Below, one piece after another: positions 11,046 to 21,880 of a DNA stretch of 64,000 nucleotides (position 1 is its first letter; every line of letters begins with the position of its first letter). The position numbers and the translations under genes were made by a program. The stretch comes from Fistularia commersonii (lineage: Eukaryota; Chordata; Actinopteri; Syngnathiformes; Fistulariidae). The notes below the pieces were generated by a model. It saw only the letters and a list, made by a program, of their open reading frames with translations. It was not told where the DNA came from and did not search any database. Where the stretch lies: assembly GCA_037954325.1 (NCBI GenBank), contig JBBMNZ010000003.1, forward strand, positions 24,866,392 to 24,930,391. Reading direction: 5' to 3'.

Positions 11046-11369
11046 GTATCCCTCCCCCCCCAAAAAATAAAAAAAATAAAAATTAGCATTCAAGCAGAGG
11101 TAGCAATGGAGAAAACAAACCCGGAGCCGCAGGTGATCATACCTCAGGGCGTGGAAGTTGCATCATTTTCTTTATATTTTGTTAAACTGCAAATAACAAA
11201 CCAAAAAAAAAAAAAAAACTACTGACAACCATGCATGGGGATTTCACTTCCCGCATCCCCTTTAATAATGTATCCTGCCCCTCCTCAATCCCCCTTAGCT
11301 CCATGGGGACACGATTAAGAAGACAGGTATCCATTACTTGAAGCGAAGCGGTACACACCAGCTCCAGGC

Positions 11370-11565
11370 TTTATGTCACACTTTAATATATACAAAGCCC
11401 TGTGAATCTACCCTCTCGAAATCCCCTATGCCCTTTATCTGCCAATCCTGTGACTTTCATAGGCTGACTTGAAGGATGATACCCCTAATGTTCATGACAA
11501 ATTAATCCACAGGGGGAAAGCCAATGACAGCGAGCCGCCGGTGGGTCATCCCTTCGGCTAAGTCT
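11370..11565. promoter_or_regulatory. Candidate conserved non-coding element
   Basis: Unique segment between poly-A and GC-rich sequence, containing ATGACAAATTAATCCACAGG and ATCTGCCAATCCTGTGAC. It has the composition of a CNE. Conservation is untested. Confidence 0.25.
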
Positions 11566-11569
11566 GTCA

Positions 11570-13000
11570 TTTCACATTTGCCGGCGCCGGTGTGCGGAGC
11601 TGTGAAGCCCGACAGTGTATTTCCGCGACCTGAACGAGAGGGGCGGGCGCGCTGATAGATTTAAATCCTTAATTTTGTTTTTTTCACTAGGAAGATATTT
11701 AAAGTTTCCGGATGGAAGTTGACTAGAGATGCCGCTGCTTTGGTGTATCTCAACACAAGTGAAAATATCGTTAAATGCGAACGGAAGCGCAGAGCGAGAT
11801 CTTCTGGTTGGTTGACAAGGACAGGCTGGGGACACAAGTACATTTGTGATCAGAACGAGGAAGCATACAAGTCCGTCTACCTTGGGTCAACAAGTAAGGG
11901 GCACAGCACCTGGGAAGTCCGGAGACTCTTAACAGTGGTGAGGGAGGCGGTACAGAAGATGGCAACCATCTGGATGAGCAAGGAGATCAGCTTGAATTTC
12001 AAGTTAAGGCCACTGTCTTCTCCATAGCTAGGTAAAGAGGTGACTCCTTGACTATGAGCAAAATTGATTAGCGGAGAGTGGATGTGAGAGAACACTCCAG
12101 AACTCCATAAAGAAGTGGAAGCTACAGCCCAGATAAGTGGTGTCATCGCTCAAGGGCATTGAGGAGATGACAGAGTTGAGAGTCAAATAGTGTCAGTTAA
12201 CAGAAAAGCAAAACATCATGGGGAGTAAGCATCCTGCGACAGAAGGAGGCCTTCACAACATATTTGGATATTTTCTTCTGTATACAGTTTGTTCTCAAGT
12301 CTAACAAGCTTATTTCTGCCTGTGCCCTTGTGAACTCGTATGCTTCGGCTTCGCCTGGAAAGGCGCCGTTTTCTCAGCTCCCTGCTCTTCCCCTTCCTCT
12401 GACCTCATTCGTTTTCCCAGCTAAAACCCAAAGCCGATTCCTTCGCCCACCACCGGCTCCAGCTTTCACTCACTTTCTCTTTCTTGTCTTCTGCGCTATC
12501 AGCCTATCAGATCTCAGAAGGTGACATCCAATCCTGGACTGGACACCCATCAACAACTGAGAGTTGCGTGGGTACTTTAAGAAGGACCCACTCGCCAAGT
12601 TGACGCGATTGAAAAAGCGTGATAGATCGCCGTGTTCAAAGCTTCCCGCCGCCACATCAAACGCCTTGACATCAAAGTGATTTCACCCCCGCGGATCAAT
12701 GTTATTGATCATCACTAATGTCTAGATGTGGGCTTTAACCGCTACACTAAACAGGGCGCAGTGTTAATTTAGAATAAATAATAACCTTGACTGAATCTTT
12801 TAGTTTTGAATCCACATTTCATCACTCAGACAGCTCAAATCTGACTTTATGCCGATTACCAAACTGCTAATTAACGGGATTATAATCCGACCGTCAGTCC
12901 TCCTCGGCAATCGGACTCCGACGGCGCATCTCAACCGACTCGCGATTCGTGATCCGACGGCTTCGTCGATCCACCGCACGCGGCTCTGGGGACGGGCGGG
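11570..13000. other. Unassigned sequence, no gene supported
   Basis: The overlapping open frames at 11719-12027 (plus) and 11877-12146 (minus) have no domain I recognise. The region 11720-12250 is slightly richer in open frame than its surroundings and could be an old transposon fragment, but nothing identifies it. Confidence 0.35.
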
Positions 13001-14295
13001 AAATGAACTGCGGGTGTGGACATTGAAATAGATAGATAAACATTGAAAAAAATGGATTGTACAAACCCGTGTGTATCGGAAGTCAACATCTCGCCTTCCA
13101 AACAAGACAAAGAAACACCCGAGGGTTGAGCTTTTAAATCCAGGTCTTTGCTCGGGGACGGACACACACCCCGGTGTCGAAGCGATTGCCAAATTACTAA
13201 ATTGTTTGAATCTCAAGGCAAACAGGACGCAGATGCCGTCGACTCCGGGGAGGAGAAGATGTAAAGTCCGTCCTTCGACAGAAACCTCTGACGTGATCCG
13301 ACCCGACTGCGAGCATACATGTCCTACTCAACTGAAGAGTCCGACTGGGTTCTCAGTGGGTTCTCTCCACGTTCTCCTACCTGGGTTCTCTCCATCTTCC
13401 TCCCGAAGTCCAGAATCGGTCAGCGGGTCCACGGATGACGGTGAACGTTCTGTAAGAGTGAACAAGATGGTGCACGGTTGGAAGCTAGTCTCCTTATGTG
13501 GCGCCAAAGCAAACAGAATGTTCCCATTTGTCTCTAAACTAAACAACAGTCGCAAACAAATGTCTTATTAACCGTGAAATGAGGAATTAAATGATCTTAT
13601 TGAACACAGATTGATATTTCCGGGGATTATCGTCGGTTTTATTTGCATTTCCACTTTCCTCAGAGGAGCTGTGAGGAAAGTGCCACTTTCAAAAACGTTC
13701 ATGAGCAACAAATGAATTTCCTCATTGAGATCGAGGAGGGTTTGCTTGATGCTCAACATCGACCTCTGTAAGAATTTTATTTTTAATTTTTTGGACATTT
13801 TGGAAACTAAAATTAGGAAATTAATTTGGACCGTTAGCACAGTGAAAAACAATGGGAATAATGCGAAGCTCATATACAGATATTTTTCATAAAATAATTT
13901 AGAATAAGCTTCATATCTCTCTTATACATCTATTTTAAATTTTTTAAGGTTTTGACAAAACTTTCTTGCAACCCACGCCGACGTCCATCTCCACACACGG
14001 CGGACGACTGTCGAGGACGGTCACATCCACCTACTCCGTCTGACCTCTCACGACGTAACGGTCGCCGTACTCGCTCAAAAAAGTAAAACCGGTGTAAATA
14101 ATTCAAATCTCCTCGAAGGGATCATGTTCATATAAACATCAGGGCCTGCAGGGTCTCGCCGTGTGCCGGGAACCCACGGCCTCCTTCGATGTTATCTAAG
14201 AACCAAGGAGATGTTCCACGTGGCGAGCAGATACCAAAGACCCCGCTGGAGTCGTATTAATATAAATTTTGAAAATGATGCCGCGTGAAAGGAGG
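13001..14295. other. Unassigned sequence, no gene supported
   Basis: The 166-codon plus-strand frame at 13071-13571 and the 138-codon minus-strand frame at 12800-13216 have no recognisable motif and no splice or start context that stands out. Both are treated as chance in a GC-moderate region. Confidence 0.35.
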
Positions 14296-14297
14296 TA

Positions 14298-15139
14298 CCG
14301 TATTTTCACGACCATAAGGCGCACCGTACTAAAAGTCGCAGCCTTAGTTATGTGTGCCATTACTGTATTTAACTCACACATAAGGCGCGCCTGATTATAA
14401 GGCGCGGGTTTTATTTACAATCCACGCCCACACTTCCCCCTTTAACCTTCTCATGGTGTCCTCTACTACGTCCGCCTAAAAACAACAACACAAACACAAG
14501 CATACAAGTGAGCGGGAGCAAAACTGAGTTTGGTATTCACATTTTCTACCGGTAATTGTCATCAATCGAACCCATGGAAGTCCTCATCCTCTGTTTCTGA
14601 TTTGAACAGCTGCGCTAAATCTCCATCAAACATGCCAGGTTCACTTTCTTCACTGTCAGAGTCACTTTCCGCGCTGTGCAGCTCCTCCGAAATTATGCCG
14701 GCTTTTGCGAAAGCTGGAACAACAGTGCCGCCCGTGCAAAATTGTGGCGTAACTTGCCCGGCGCTGCCTTCCACTCTTGGTGAAACCGTGGTCTCCAAGA
14801 AGACATTTCATACCCCGTTGTGCGCATCGCTACCGTGCTGGTCCCCTTCTTCTCCACCGTGTGACTCACCGGGATGTCGAACGTTAGCGCCACCTCGTCC
14901 ATGTGTCTGGGCTGGATGTGTTTGTCGGCAATGTTTTCAGGGTTGTTAAAATAAAGATGTTCTGCAAGACGCACATACCCGTTCTTTAAATACAATCAAC
15001 ACCAAAACTTCCCCCTTTAACGCTCTCATGGTGCTTTACAACAACAACACACACAGGATGCACTGCACTATAGGGCGCGCCGCACATTTTGAAGAAAATC
15101 TAAGACTTTTATGTGCGCCTTATAGTCGTGAAAATACGG
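14298..15139 (-). mobile_element. Internally deleted pogo-like DNA transposon
   Basis: The terminal inverted repeats are clear. The left end reads CCGTATTTTCACGACCATAA and the right end is its near-perfect reverse complement, ending GTCGTGAAAATACGG. TA dinucleotides flank both sides (14296-14297 and 15140-15141), as expected for Tc1/mariner/pogo insertion. The minus strand keeps two pieces of a transposase. The first contains NKHIQPRH-like text (here ADKHIQPRHMDEVALTF, then KKGTSTVAMRTTGYE). The second contains AFAKAGIISEELHSAESDSD and an acidic C-terminus. In the family I recall, a long DDE catalytic domain lies between these blocks. Here they are only about 150 bases apart, so the catalytic core is deleted and the copy is non-autonomous. 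Confidence 0.85.
14562..14995 (-). pseudogene. Remnant pogo-like transposase
   Basis: Two overlapping minus-strand frames (14693-14995 and 14562-14798) carry the N-terminal-to-mid block with DEVALTFDIPVSHTVEKKG and the C-terminal block with AFAKAGIISEE. They are in different frames, and the DDE core expected between them is missing. It cannot make an active enzyme. It lies wholly inside the TIR-bounded element at 14298-15139. Confidence 0.8.
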
Positions 15140-15359
15140 TACACCTGAGAAGGGACCTCAGGGCATCTTTTCAGAGGGTCTGGAGAAGCTTTTACAGAGT
15201 CTCCTTTCTGGTCCCTTCAAGACTTTGATGTCGCCCTTTAGCCGACTTTCATGCTCCTCGTCAGCCAGAATGGAAGGAAACGGAGGCGAGAGCGTCATGT
15301 CGACTGGTTTGGAGACACTGAGCTGAAGACAGGAAGCAAGTGGAGGTTCCTCAATGGGA

Positions 15360-15590
15360 TTAAGGAGGATTTAGAGGAGCAGGAATGAGCCCCATGAAAG
15401 GGACAGCACTTGGTAGATGGTTTGGACATGGAGAGGATCTGGGTAGAAGAATGCTGAGGTGGGAGTTGCTGGCAGGAGGAAGACCAGAGAGGAGGTTTGA
15501 TGATTGGATGTGGAGGACACTTGGAGCCTGTAGGGAGGAGCACCTTCGTGCCTCCAGCATGGTGCGTCTTGTTGACCTCTGACCTGCCCG
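15360..15590 (+). mobile_element. RTE-type LINE 3' coding fragment (plus strand)
   Basis: The plus-strand frame at 15385-15582 includes WFGHGEDLGRRMLRWEL and then GGRPERRFDDWM. These match the C-terminal end of RTE-like LINE proteins, whose usual wording is a WFGHV-type block, an RRML block and a GRPKRRF-type block. It is in the opposite orientation to the copies at 3.0, 31.7 and 37.0 kb and is much diverged. Confidence 0.65.
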
Positions 15591-15698
15591 AAGAACCCGG
15601 CAGCTGGGATTCACTAGGCAAACCCACGTCCAGGTCCATCGCCGTCATCGGTTTGAGGAACATTTCAACCCTCCTACCTTTTACCTGACTACCTGACT

Positions 15699-15796
15699 AA
15701 ATTAGCTATGAGCTATAATCTGGTACAAACATCTCTGCCTCTGTGCTTAATGAATTTGTACACTGTCCTAATAAACTTCTAAACAAACAAACAAAC
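15699..15796 (+). repeat. (CAAA)-tailed LINE/SINE 3' end, copy 1 (truncated)
   Basis: The segment runs from AATTAGCTATGAGCTATAAT through TCTGCCTCTGTGCTTAATG to TAAACTTCTAAACAAACAAA. It is nearly identical to the last 100 bases of the copies at 36.26-36.51 kb (plus) and 52.47-52.72 kb (minus). The constant 3' end, the variable 5' truncation and the AAAC microsatellite tail fit target-primed retrotransposition. Confidence 0.8.
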
Positions 15797-15884
15797 CTTA
15801 CCCCACTCACGACCTCACCCATCCACAGGTCAAGCCCAAACTCTGCCGCCTCTCTTATCCTAGTTAGTTCCAGCCCGCACACAT

Positions 15885-16488
15885 CCTGCCTATTTTTGTT
15901 TATTTATGCTATTCCTTGTCATTGCTATTGTCACTATTTATATCGACATTTAGTTCTGGTTGTGTATTTTTCACCCTCACTGTTCCATCCTGTTGTCCGT
16001 TATCAACCCTGATGATCTTGTTGTGTTTATTCGTGGATGTCTTGTTATCTTTTGTCTTTAAATGTTTCTTTTTGCCGTAATTTCCGGACTATTGAGCGCA
16101 CCTCAATATAAGCCGCACCAGCTAGCCGATAGCGATCTTGGGCTTCCTCCTGCGCACTGAAACAGCCAAAGTCGTCTTCTTCGGTCTTAAGAGTCGAACA
16201 GACTCAGAATTTCCTGGTCATTTCATTGGTCCGATATGACAAGGATAAATGTTTTAGCGGCGTGAAAAAATCGTTACACACCCCCCCCCCCAAAAAAAAA
16301 TGCATATATTAGCTGCATCGTTGTTTAGGTGAAAAAAGTCGCGGCTCATCGTCTGGAAGTTACGGTACATTTATATTGATATTTATTTTTTCTCTCATCT
16401 TTTGACATAACTGTTAAGCTGCTGTGAGACAGGAATTTCCCCTATGCGGATCAATAAAGTTAATATCTTGTCTTATCTTATCTAGCTG
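15885..16488 (+). mobile_element. LINE 3' end (GGGGATCAATAA family), copy 2, split by a MITE
   Basis: The left part (15885-16073) includes ATTCGTGGATGTCTTGTTAT. The right part (16368-16488) has CATAACTGTTAAGCTGCTGT, AATTTCCCCTATGCGGATCA and a TCTTATCTTATC tail. Comparison with copies at 0.99, 21.54 and 61.0 kb shows that the intervening 16074-16367 is foreign. Confidence 0.75.
16074..16367. mobile_element. MITE (GCCGTAATTTCC family), complete copy nested in a LINE 3' end
   Basis: The left end reads GCCGTAATTTCCGGACTATT and the right end is the reverse complement of a similar sequence (GTCTGGAAGTTACGGTA). The outer base pair is TA on the right and TG on the left, consistent with a TA target with one substitution. 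The interior contains ATATAAGCCGCACC and a middle block that recurs at 32.21-32.35 kb. An A/C homopolymer (16279-16302) interrupts it. Confidence 0.75.
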
Positions 16489-16489
16489 C

Positions 16490-16775
16490 TCCAGGACCTC
16501 CATGTCGAAGGCTGAAGCAACATCTGGGGGCGACACAGGGTTTCCACTCAAAACACGTCGGTCCTCAGGACCTCCGTCGTCCCTCTGAACACATCCCAAC
16601 CATCTCAGTCCGATTCCATCTCCAAAACATCTACCGTGCGCTTTCCCGATCCTCTCCTTCCTCCTCATTCCCAGAGAGGAACCTCCACATCTTCATCTCA
16701 GTCGCCTCCAGCTCTGCCTCCAGCCTTCTTCTCAGTGCCGCTTCTTTTATCTCGTGGTACCACTGACACTTTTTC
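16490..16775 (-). mobile_element. RTE-related LINE fragment
   Basis: The minus strand encodes a diverged piece with AHGRCFGDGIG and WLGCVQRDD, related to the AHGRCFGEKV block of the 37-kb copy. It sits directly after the tail of the LINE 3' end at 16488. Confidence 0.6.
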
Positions 16776-16779
16776 CATG

Positions 16780-17220
16780 CAAGCCAGAAAAAAAATAGCC
16801 GTCTCAGCGCGGCTCACGATGCGGTTCCTGAGGACGCGGCTCAGTGTGGACCTTCTAGACGGGATCACATGACAAGTGAAAACAAAAACCTCGGTGAGAG
16901 TTCATGATTTTTAATCCGATGACGAAACCCTGATCGAAAGGGTTTGTGGAGTCGTAACATCTACGAGACGTCTTCGTCTGAGGAATTTGAAAGACGACCT
17001 GGTAAAACGTGTAAATATGGCTTGAGTTTTGGCGGAAACTCTTCGCCACAGAAACAACAGTCGTGGCTTCCGCTGGTAGAAAAAGTGAAAATTGAGAAGC
17101 GGCGATGTAGGCGGAGCGGTTGTCATGGCGATCTCCGACTACAGGAGGATCCTACGTGAATCCATGTTTGTTTTTTAATTCGTTCATTGATTTTAAATTA
17201 TCGATTTAAATTTCTGCGGG
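16780..17220. other. Unassigned sequence, no gene seen
   Basis: Mixed composition. Short open frames on both strands lack motifs. Confidence 0.4.
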
Positions 17221-17222
17221 GG

Positions 17223-17480
17223 AGTATATATGATCCGAAATTAAGGCGGCGGCGGCGGCGGCGGCGTCGCGCGGTCACATCTCGCCGCCCGCGTAGACAA
17301 AGCAACGGAGGCGGAATGGCGGAGCAGATGGTTCAACCTCTGAGCTGGCGGTGGAGGTCATCGCAGCGCGAGGCCGCCATCTGCGTGAGACGGGACAGAC
17401 GGGACAAGCTAACAAGCTAACAAGACATCGACGCCGCTCTGTTTAGCGGCGGTGCGCTAACCTGGCGGCGGCGGCGTGTA
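17223..17480 (+). promoter_or_regulatory. GC-rich block with TATA motif, (GGC)n and a small well-placed ATG
   Basis: A TATATATGA motif (17225-17233) is followed by a (GGC)7 run (17245-17266) and CpG-rich sequence. An ATG at 17316 has G at -3 and G at +4, a strong Kozak context. It opens a 34-codon frame beginning MAEQMVQPLSWRW and closing at 17420. A GTGAGA that could act as a splice donor lies at 17382-17387. This resembles a promoter with a first exon, but no downstream exon can be assigned. GCGCTAAC and ACAAGCTA repeats follow. Confidence 0.25.
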
Positions 17481-17585
17481 AAATAAACAAACTGGAACCC
17501 CTGCACACGCGCCGCGGGTTCAAGAGCATTTGGATCACGACCTCCATGTATTTTCTGACATCATATATCGTAGCGGGCTGTTCGG

Positions 17586-17850
17586 ATGATTGACAGCTGG
17601 TCTCCCTCCGTTCGCCAATCGCATTGACCCCTCCCGTATGTTATGTTTGGCGAAATCTCTTGATCCGACATCTCACCTCAAATTGAGAAGCTCCCCGGTT
17701 CTCCTTGAGCGGAGCCTCCACGTTTCACGAGGTCGACCGAACGCCTGTGTGATTGACAGGCCCCCGGGATCGGGTTAAGCCCCGCCTCTTTTCCCTCGAC
17801 GTCAGCTGGGATTGGCTGCATCCTCCGGGGACGCCCTGTGAGCAGGATGA
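17586..17850. other. CCAAT/GC-box-rich segment partly shared with 42.77 kb
   Basis: Contains GTGATTGACAGG, CCCCGCC (17780-17786), CGACGTCAG and GATTGGCTG. These read like promoter boxes, but GTGATTGACAGG followed by TTAAGCCCCGCC recurs at 42774-42812. At least part of it is therefore a dispersed repeat rather than a specific promoter. Confidence 0.4.
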
Positions 17851-18134
17851 CAGTTTTGGGCAATGAATTGCTTAGAACAGGCAGCGCACTTTGTCTTTTC
17901 AATCCCGCAGAGACGGCGTCTCTGATTTCTCGCCGTTTCCCAGGCGTCGGCTCAAAGGCAGGTAACGCCACAAATGGCTGCGTGTTCCGGGCGAAAAATG
18001 CAAACGCGGCGCGTTCCCTCGGGACAGGACGAAATAAAGCTCGCCTTTATCCGTCCCACTGGCGGGGAACGGCTACGTCGCCTCAGCAACGGGGAACGAC
18101 CAATAAAACATCTTGTCCAGACAAGAAAATAATA

Positions 18135-18400
18135 ATAATTGGCGCGGCGGTTAGCATGTCAACCTCATGGCGAGAAGGTCCGCGGTTGGATTCTGACAGG
18201 TAGCCTTTCTGCGTGCAGTCTCCATGTTCTCATGTCTGTGTGTGTTTTTTCCGGGGTTCCCTTCAATCGTCCAAAAACACACATGGGGTTCATTGGAAAC
18301 CCTACATTGTCAAGACGTGAGAATTATTTATGTCTGTGTGTGACATCTCTCTATGAGGCCCCAGGATTGGTCAGTCCAGAGTGAATCCTGCCTTATATAT
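18135..18400 (+). mobile_element. tRNA-like SINE, plus-strand copy
   Basis: The head GGCGCGGCGGTTAGCATGTC followed by GGTCCGCGGTTGGATTC corresponds to RNA polymerase III A- and B-box regions of a tRNA-derived SINE. The body has CCAAAAACACACATGGGG, CATTGGAAACCCTACATTGT and a TGGTCAGTCCAGAGTGAATC block. It is the cleanest head-containing copy in the window and ends at a CA repeat. Confidence 0.7.
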
Positions 18401-18403
18401 ATG

Positions 18404-18406
<3 letters not shown>

Positions 18407-18439
<33 letters not shown>
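18407..18439 (+). repeat. (AC)16 microsatellite at the SINE 3' end
   Basis: Pure AC run immediately after the SINE body and a short TATA tract. Confidence 0.93.
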
Positions 18440-18440
<1 letters not shown>

Positions 18441-18444
18441 CTAG

Positions 18445-19860
18445 AAGTTCCTTACTGACATTTTCACTACATGCTGCGTGTTGATCTTGACCTGTATTTT
18501 CAAGGTAATCCATGTTTTGCCAACATGCAGATCCGTATCTTTTTTTCATCAAGACTGAAGTCGATATGAGTAAAAATCCAAAAACTGCTCAGATTTAAAG
18601 AATTGCGCCGGCCCGGACGTGAAATGAAAAACTTTGAAATGACCGCGAGCTGCGCAAAACTCAGAGGCAAAGGGGGTGTTAGCAGATATTTTCAGACGTC
18701 ACAGAAATTCGTGCTGTAAATATGTATACATGTATACAATATGTTTTTGGATAATACCGTCATTTCTATTCTACGCTACTTTTTTCACACACTTTGAACA
18801 ATAATGCGGCTAATTTATGTTTTTTTTTACGAGCTAACGTTTTTTTTTTTTTTTTTTTGCCATCAAAATATTTCACATATTTTTTACACTTCGAACCAAT
18901 GAAATTGCAGAACTCACGCGTGATGTTTATACAAATGACATTGAGAGCGACAACAAAAGAGAGACGAAGGAATTCCGAGGCTGTTCAATTCCAACATTGA
19001 AAAAGACGACTTCAGTGGTTTTAGTATGCAGGATAAAAATGAAGATAGCGAGCAGTGACTATTTCCTGGTAGGCTCCTGTATTTTACATTTTTTAAAGTC
19101 AGACGTGCTACAGGCAGTGTTAGGGGAAAAAAATAAAAAAAAAAAAAATATTAATTTAGTTAAAAATACATTTCCGTGTGGCAAATAGATGCCTTTATAT
19201 GTCCTTTTTTTTCCTTTTGAATTTTTTTGGGCCCAATTGCCCAAAAATTGCAGTAATTTTTACACCCTCGACTTTAATTTATCTTATTTTATTTCTTTAT
19301 TTATCTTTTTTTTTTTTTTGGTTTTAATTTTAGCGTTTCAATGTCTGTTCTTGCTACTGCCAAATAATGTTAAAATCCTTGGGATTTGCTACGTTTTCCG
19401 GCTTGACTTCCTACAGCGTGTTTTCCTTCTTCAGAAGCAACATTTTAACCTGCAAATTAAATCATAGTTTGTGCTTTGTAGGATTTTATTTTAATTTTTT
19501 TAGAAGGTTGTTGTAGTAATTCGCTCAATTTATCTGTTTGATTGGTTTAAAACAACAATCCTGTTATGAGTTTCGAAGGAAAAAAAAAAACAAAAAACAG
19601 AAAACAGTAATTAAAGATCTTCCACAAGGTTTCTTTGTATTTAACAAAATTGTGATTATTTTTTAATTTTTTTTTATTTTGTGCCAAAATAAGTTTTGGT
19701 ACTTGCAAAATTCATGGCTATAATTTGGCATGACCGAAATTCATTCCTTCCTTATCTCAGCGCAACCCTGACCCTAACCCTGGACCAGCCGACGATGTAA
19801 AATATGTATATATGTTAAAAAAAAAACAAAAAAAAACAGTATTGAGAATAAAAATAGATC
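18445..19860. other. AT-rich unassigned sequence
   Basis: T- and A-homopolymers (for example 18838-18859) in sequence without recognisable genes. Open frames are short and low in complexity. Confidence 0.5.
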
Positions 19861-19864
19861 GACA

Positions 19865-20090
19865 TTCAGATCCAAAACATGTATTGTCACATACAGCGTA
19901 AAAACATGTTTCCCTGTACAGTGAAAGTCCTATTTTGCATTTGGATATGTGCTGATAGGAAGAGAGTAAACATGATTATAAATGTGTTGTGTGTATATAT
20001 ATGTGTAAATAATGTGTATATATATAAATATGAGCAGTGCAATAGAACGGCGGCAACAGCTGCAAGGATGAGTGCAGTTTAAAGAAGCAG
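19865..20090 (-). repeat. Possible LINE 3' UTR fragment
   Basis: GCAAGGATGAGTGCAGTTTA here matches GCAAGGATGAGTGCAGCTTG at 59274-59293, which lies just downstream (in plus coordinates, upstream) of a minus-strand L2/CR1-like LINE. The preceding GAGCAGTGCAATAG is also similar. The match is short, so the assignment is tentative. Confidence 0.4.
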
Positions 20091-20099
20091 TAGACCTTA

Positions 20100-21410
20100 A
20101 CGCCGCTGGAAAAAAACAAAAAAAACAAACTATTGATGCGATTTCCGCGGGACAGAAGCATCAGCGACGGGTTCTGGAATCCCTTTTCTGTATTTGCTGC
20201 GGGTGCAGGAGGCGGATTTAGGGGAGGAGGAGGAAGTGATGGTCTGCCGCTCATGATGAAGAAGGCACCCTCTGCAAGGAGGAGGCTAAGTGAATTATTC
20301 TTTGATTATTTTATTTGTCACAAACAATGTCATCCTCTGTGTGTGTGTGTGTGCTGCTATTCCTCCTCCCCTAAGCTAACACTGTTATTATGATCTCACG
20401 GTGCTATTTCATAGGAGTTGGAAGGCGAGGAGGGGAGTTGTGACACCTCCTAGCGACGCCTTCATCACGACCAAACCCCCCCCTTCTAGCGGTCCCAAAG
20501 CACCTGCGAGCAAATCCGGCAAAAGGGTTGCTCACTTTTCCCGGGTTTGACCAGCGGTTGTAATCTGGTTTTCCTGAACTCCAAGGACCTCGCCGTCTTG
20601 TTAGCTCCGCCGGCGAGAGCAGGTCCATTCATTATTTGGAGCCTGATGAATGACTCGGTCGGACAGTAAGGGAAAGCCGGGGTGTAAATGTTCAACCTCT
20701 CATAAATCACCGAGACGGGCAAGTCTAGACCTTAACCTACATGTACGCAGGAGTGATGATACCTTTGTATATTCCTCGCCACTTGTGCGGAAAAGTATCG
20801 GAAGAGCGGCGAGGCGGCTCCCGCCCCACGAGCGCCGTTGGCTCAAATTGCATTAACCACTTTGCGGTGAACAATAATTATCATAATAAAGCTGCGTCCT
20901 GAGAGACTCCGGGTGATACAACTTCACCGTGCAACTCCCGTGCCATGCACTTTTTTTTTTTTTTTTTTTAAACTCAGGTACTGGTCGCCGTGGTAACAGC
21001 TCACACCATCGCCGTGGACCGAAACAACCATCCAACACGTATTAAAGTTGACGGCCATCAAAGTATTTTTAAACGTAATTTCCCCAGATTGTCATTAGAT
21101 CTATCGTCGCTTTCCGGCTTTTTGACATTTAGGCGTTCAGATGGTAATTGTTGTGTAAACAGTTCCTCCAAAGTCCTCTTTTTGCTGCACCTTCGGCAAA
21201 GAAACCTGCTTTCCCAACGGTGCTCAAGAAAACACATCTCAGGATACAAAAATATCATTTAAGGCCACATTTTAAATCAACATTTTCAAATAGCGCCGTG
21301 TTGCAGGCAGGGGACGATCTGAAGACCAAACTCCGTGCACGCCAGGTTGCAGGAAACCAACACAAGCACAGCAGTAACCATGCAAGGCTAGTAGTTGATG
21401 AGATGTACTT
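20100..21410. other. Unassigned sequence, no gene supported
   Basis: Overlapping short frames on both strands have no motif. Confidence 0.4.
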
Positions 21411-21413
21411 TAC

Positions 21414-21416
<3 letters not shown>

Positions 21417-21447
<31 letters not shown>
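21417..21447 (+). repeat. A31 homopolymer
   Basis: Run of 31 A residues. Confidence 0.97.
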
Positions 21448-21449
<2 letters not shown>

Positions 21450-21540
21450 GGGTAAAAATGGAAAAACTTGAAGAAAATACTTCAAAATGAGTGAAAATTA
21501 AAAAAAAAAAAATGAAAAAGGATTATAAAAACGAATAAAA

Positions 21541-21672
21541 GAAAATGTCGTGGATGTCTTTGCTATCATTTGTCTCTCTATTTATATTTTAATTCACATT
21601 TATTTTGCTTTTTTTTGACATAACTGTTACGCTGCTGTGACAAAAGAATATTCCTATTCCTAATATTACCTT
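21541..21672 (+). repeat. LINE 3' end (GGGGATCAATAA family), copy 3
   Basis: Contains GTCGTGGATGTCTTTGCTAT and ACATAACTGTTACGCTGCTG followed by TGACAAAAGAATATTCC. The end is degenerate. It provides the uninterrupted state used to recognise the MITE insertion at 16.07 kb. Confidence 0.65.
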
Positions 21673-21880
21673 ATGAAGCCTCTTGGATGAGACAAACACG
21701 CACACACACACACAGTGTCGCTTTATTTCAACATTTTAACTAACTTTGATAAATAGAATAAATACAACAAGAACTGTGAGCATTTTTAAACCTTTCCAGC
21801 TTCAAATCTGCGTGGAACACCTGCCACCTGCCTAAATCTGGACCCGTTTATTTTCCAGTGACTTTTTCAGGCTCTCATTA

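Noticed and set aside
13071..13571. 166-codon plus-strand frame
   Set aside because: No domain, no start or splice context, and competing frames on the opposite strand. Consistent with chance in GC-moderate sequence.
17586..17850. CpG-island promoter at 17.6-17.85 kb
   Set aside because: The most promoter-like block is shared with 42.77 kb and so is probably repeat-derived. Only the nearby 17.22-17.42 kb block is kept as a weak candidate.
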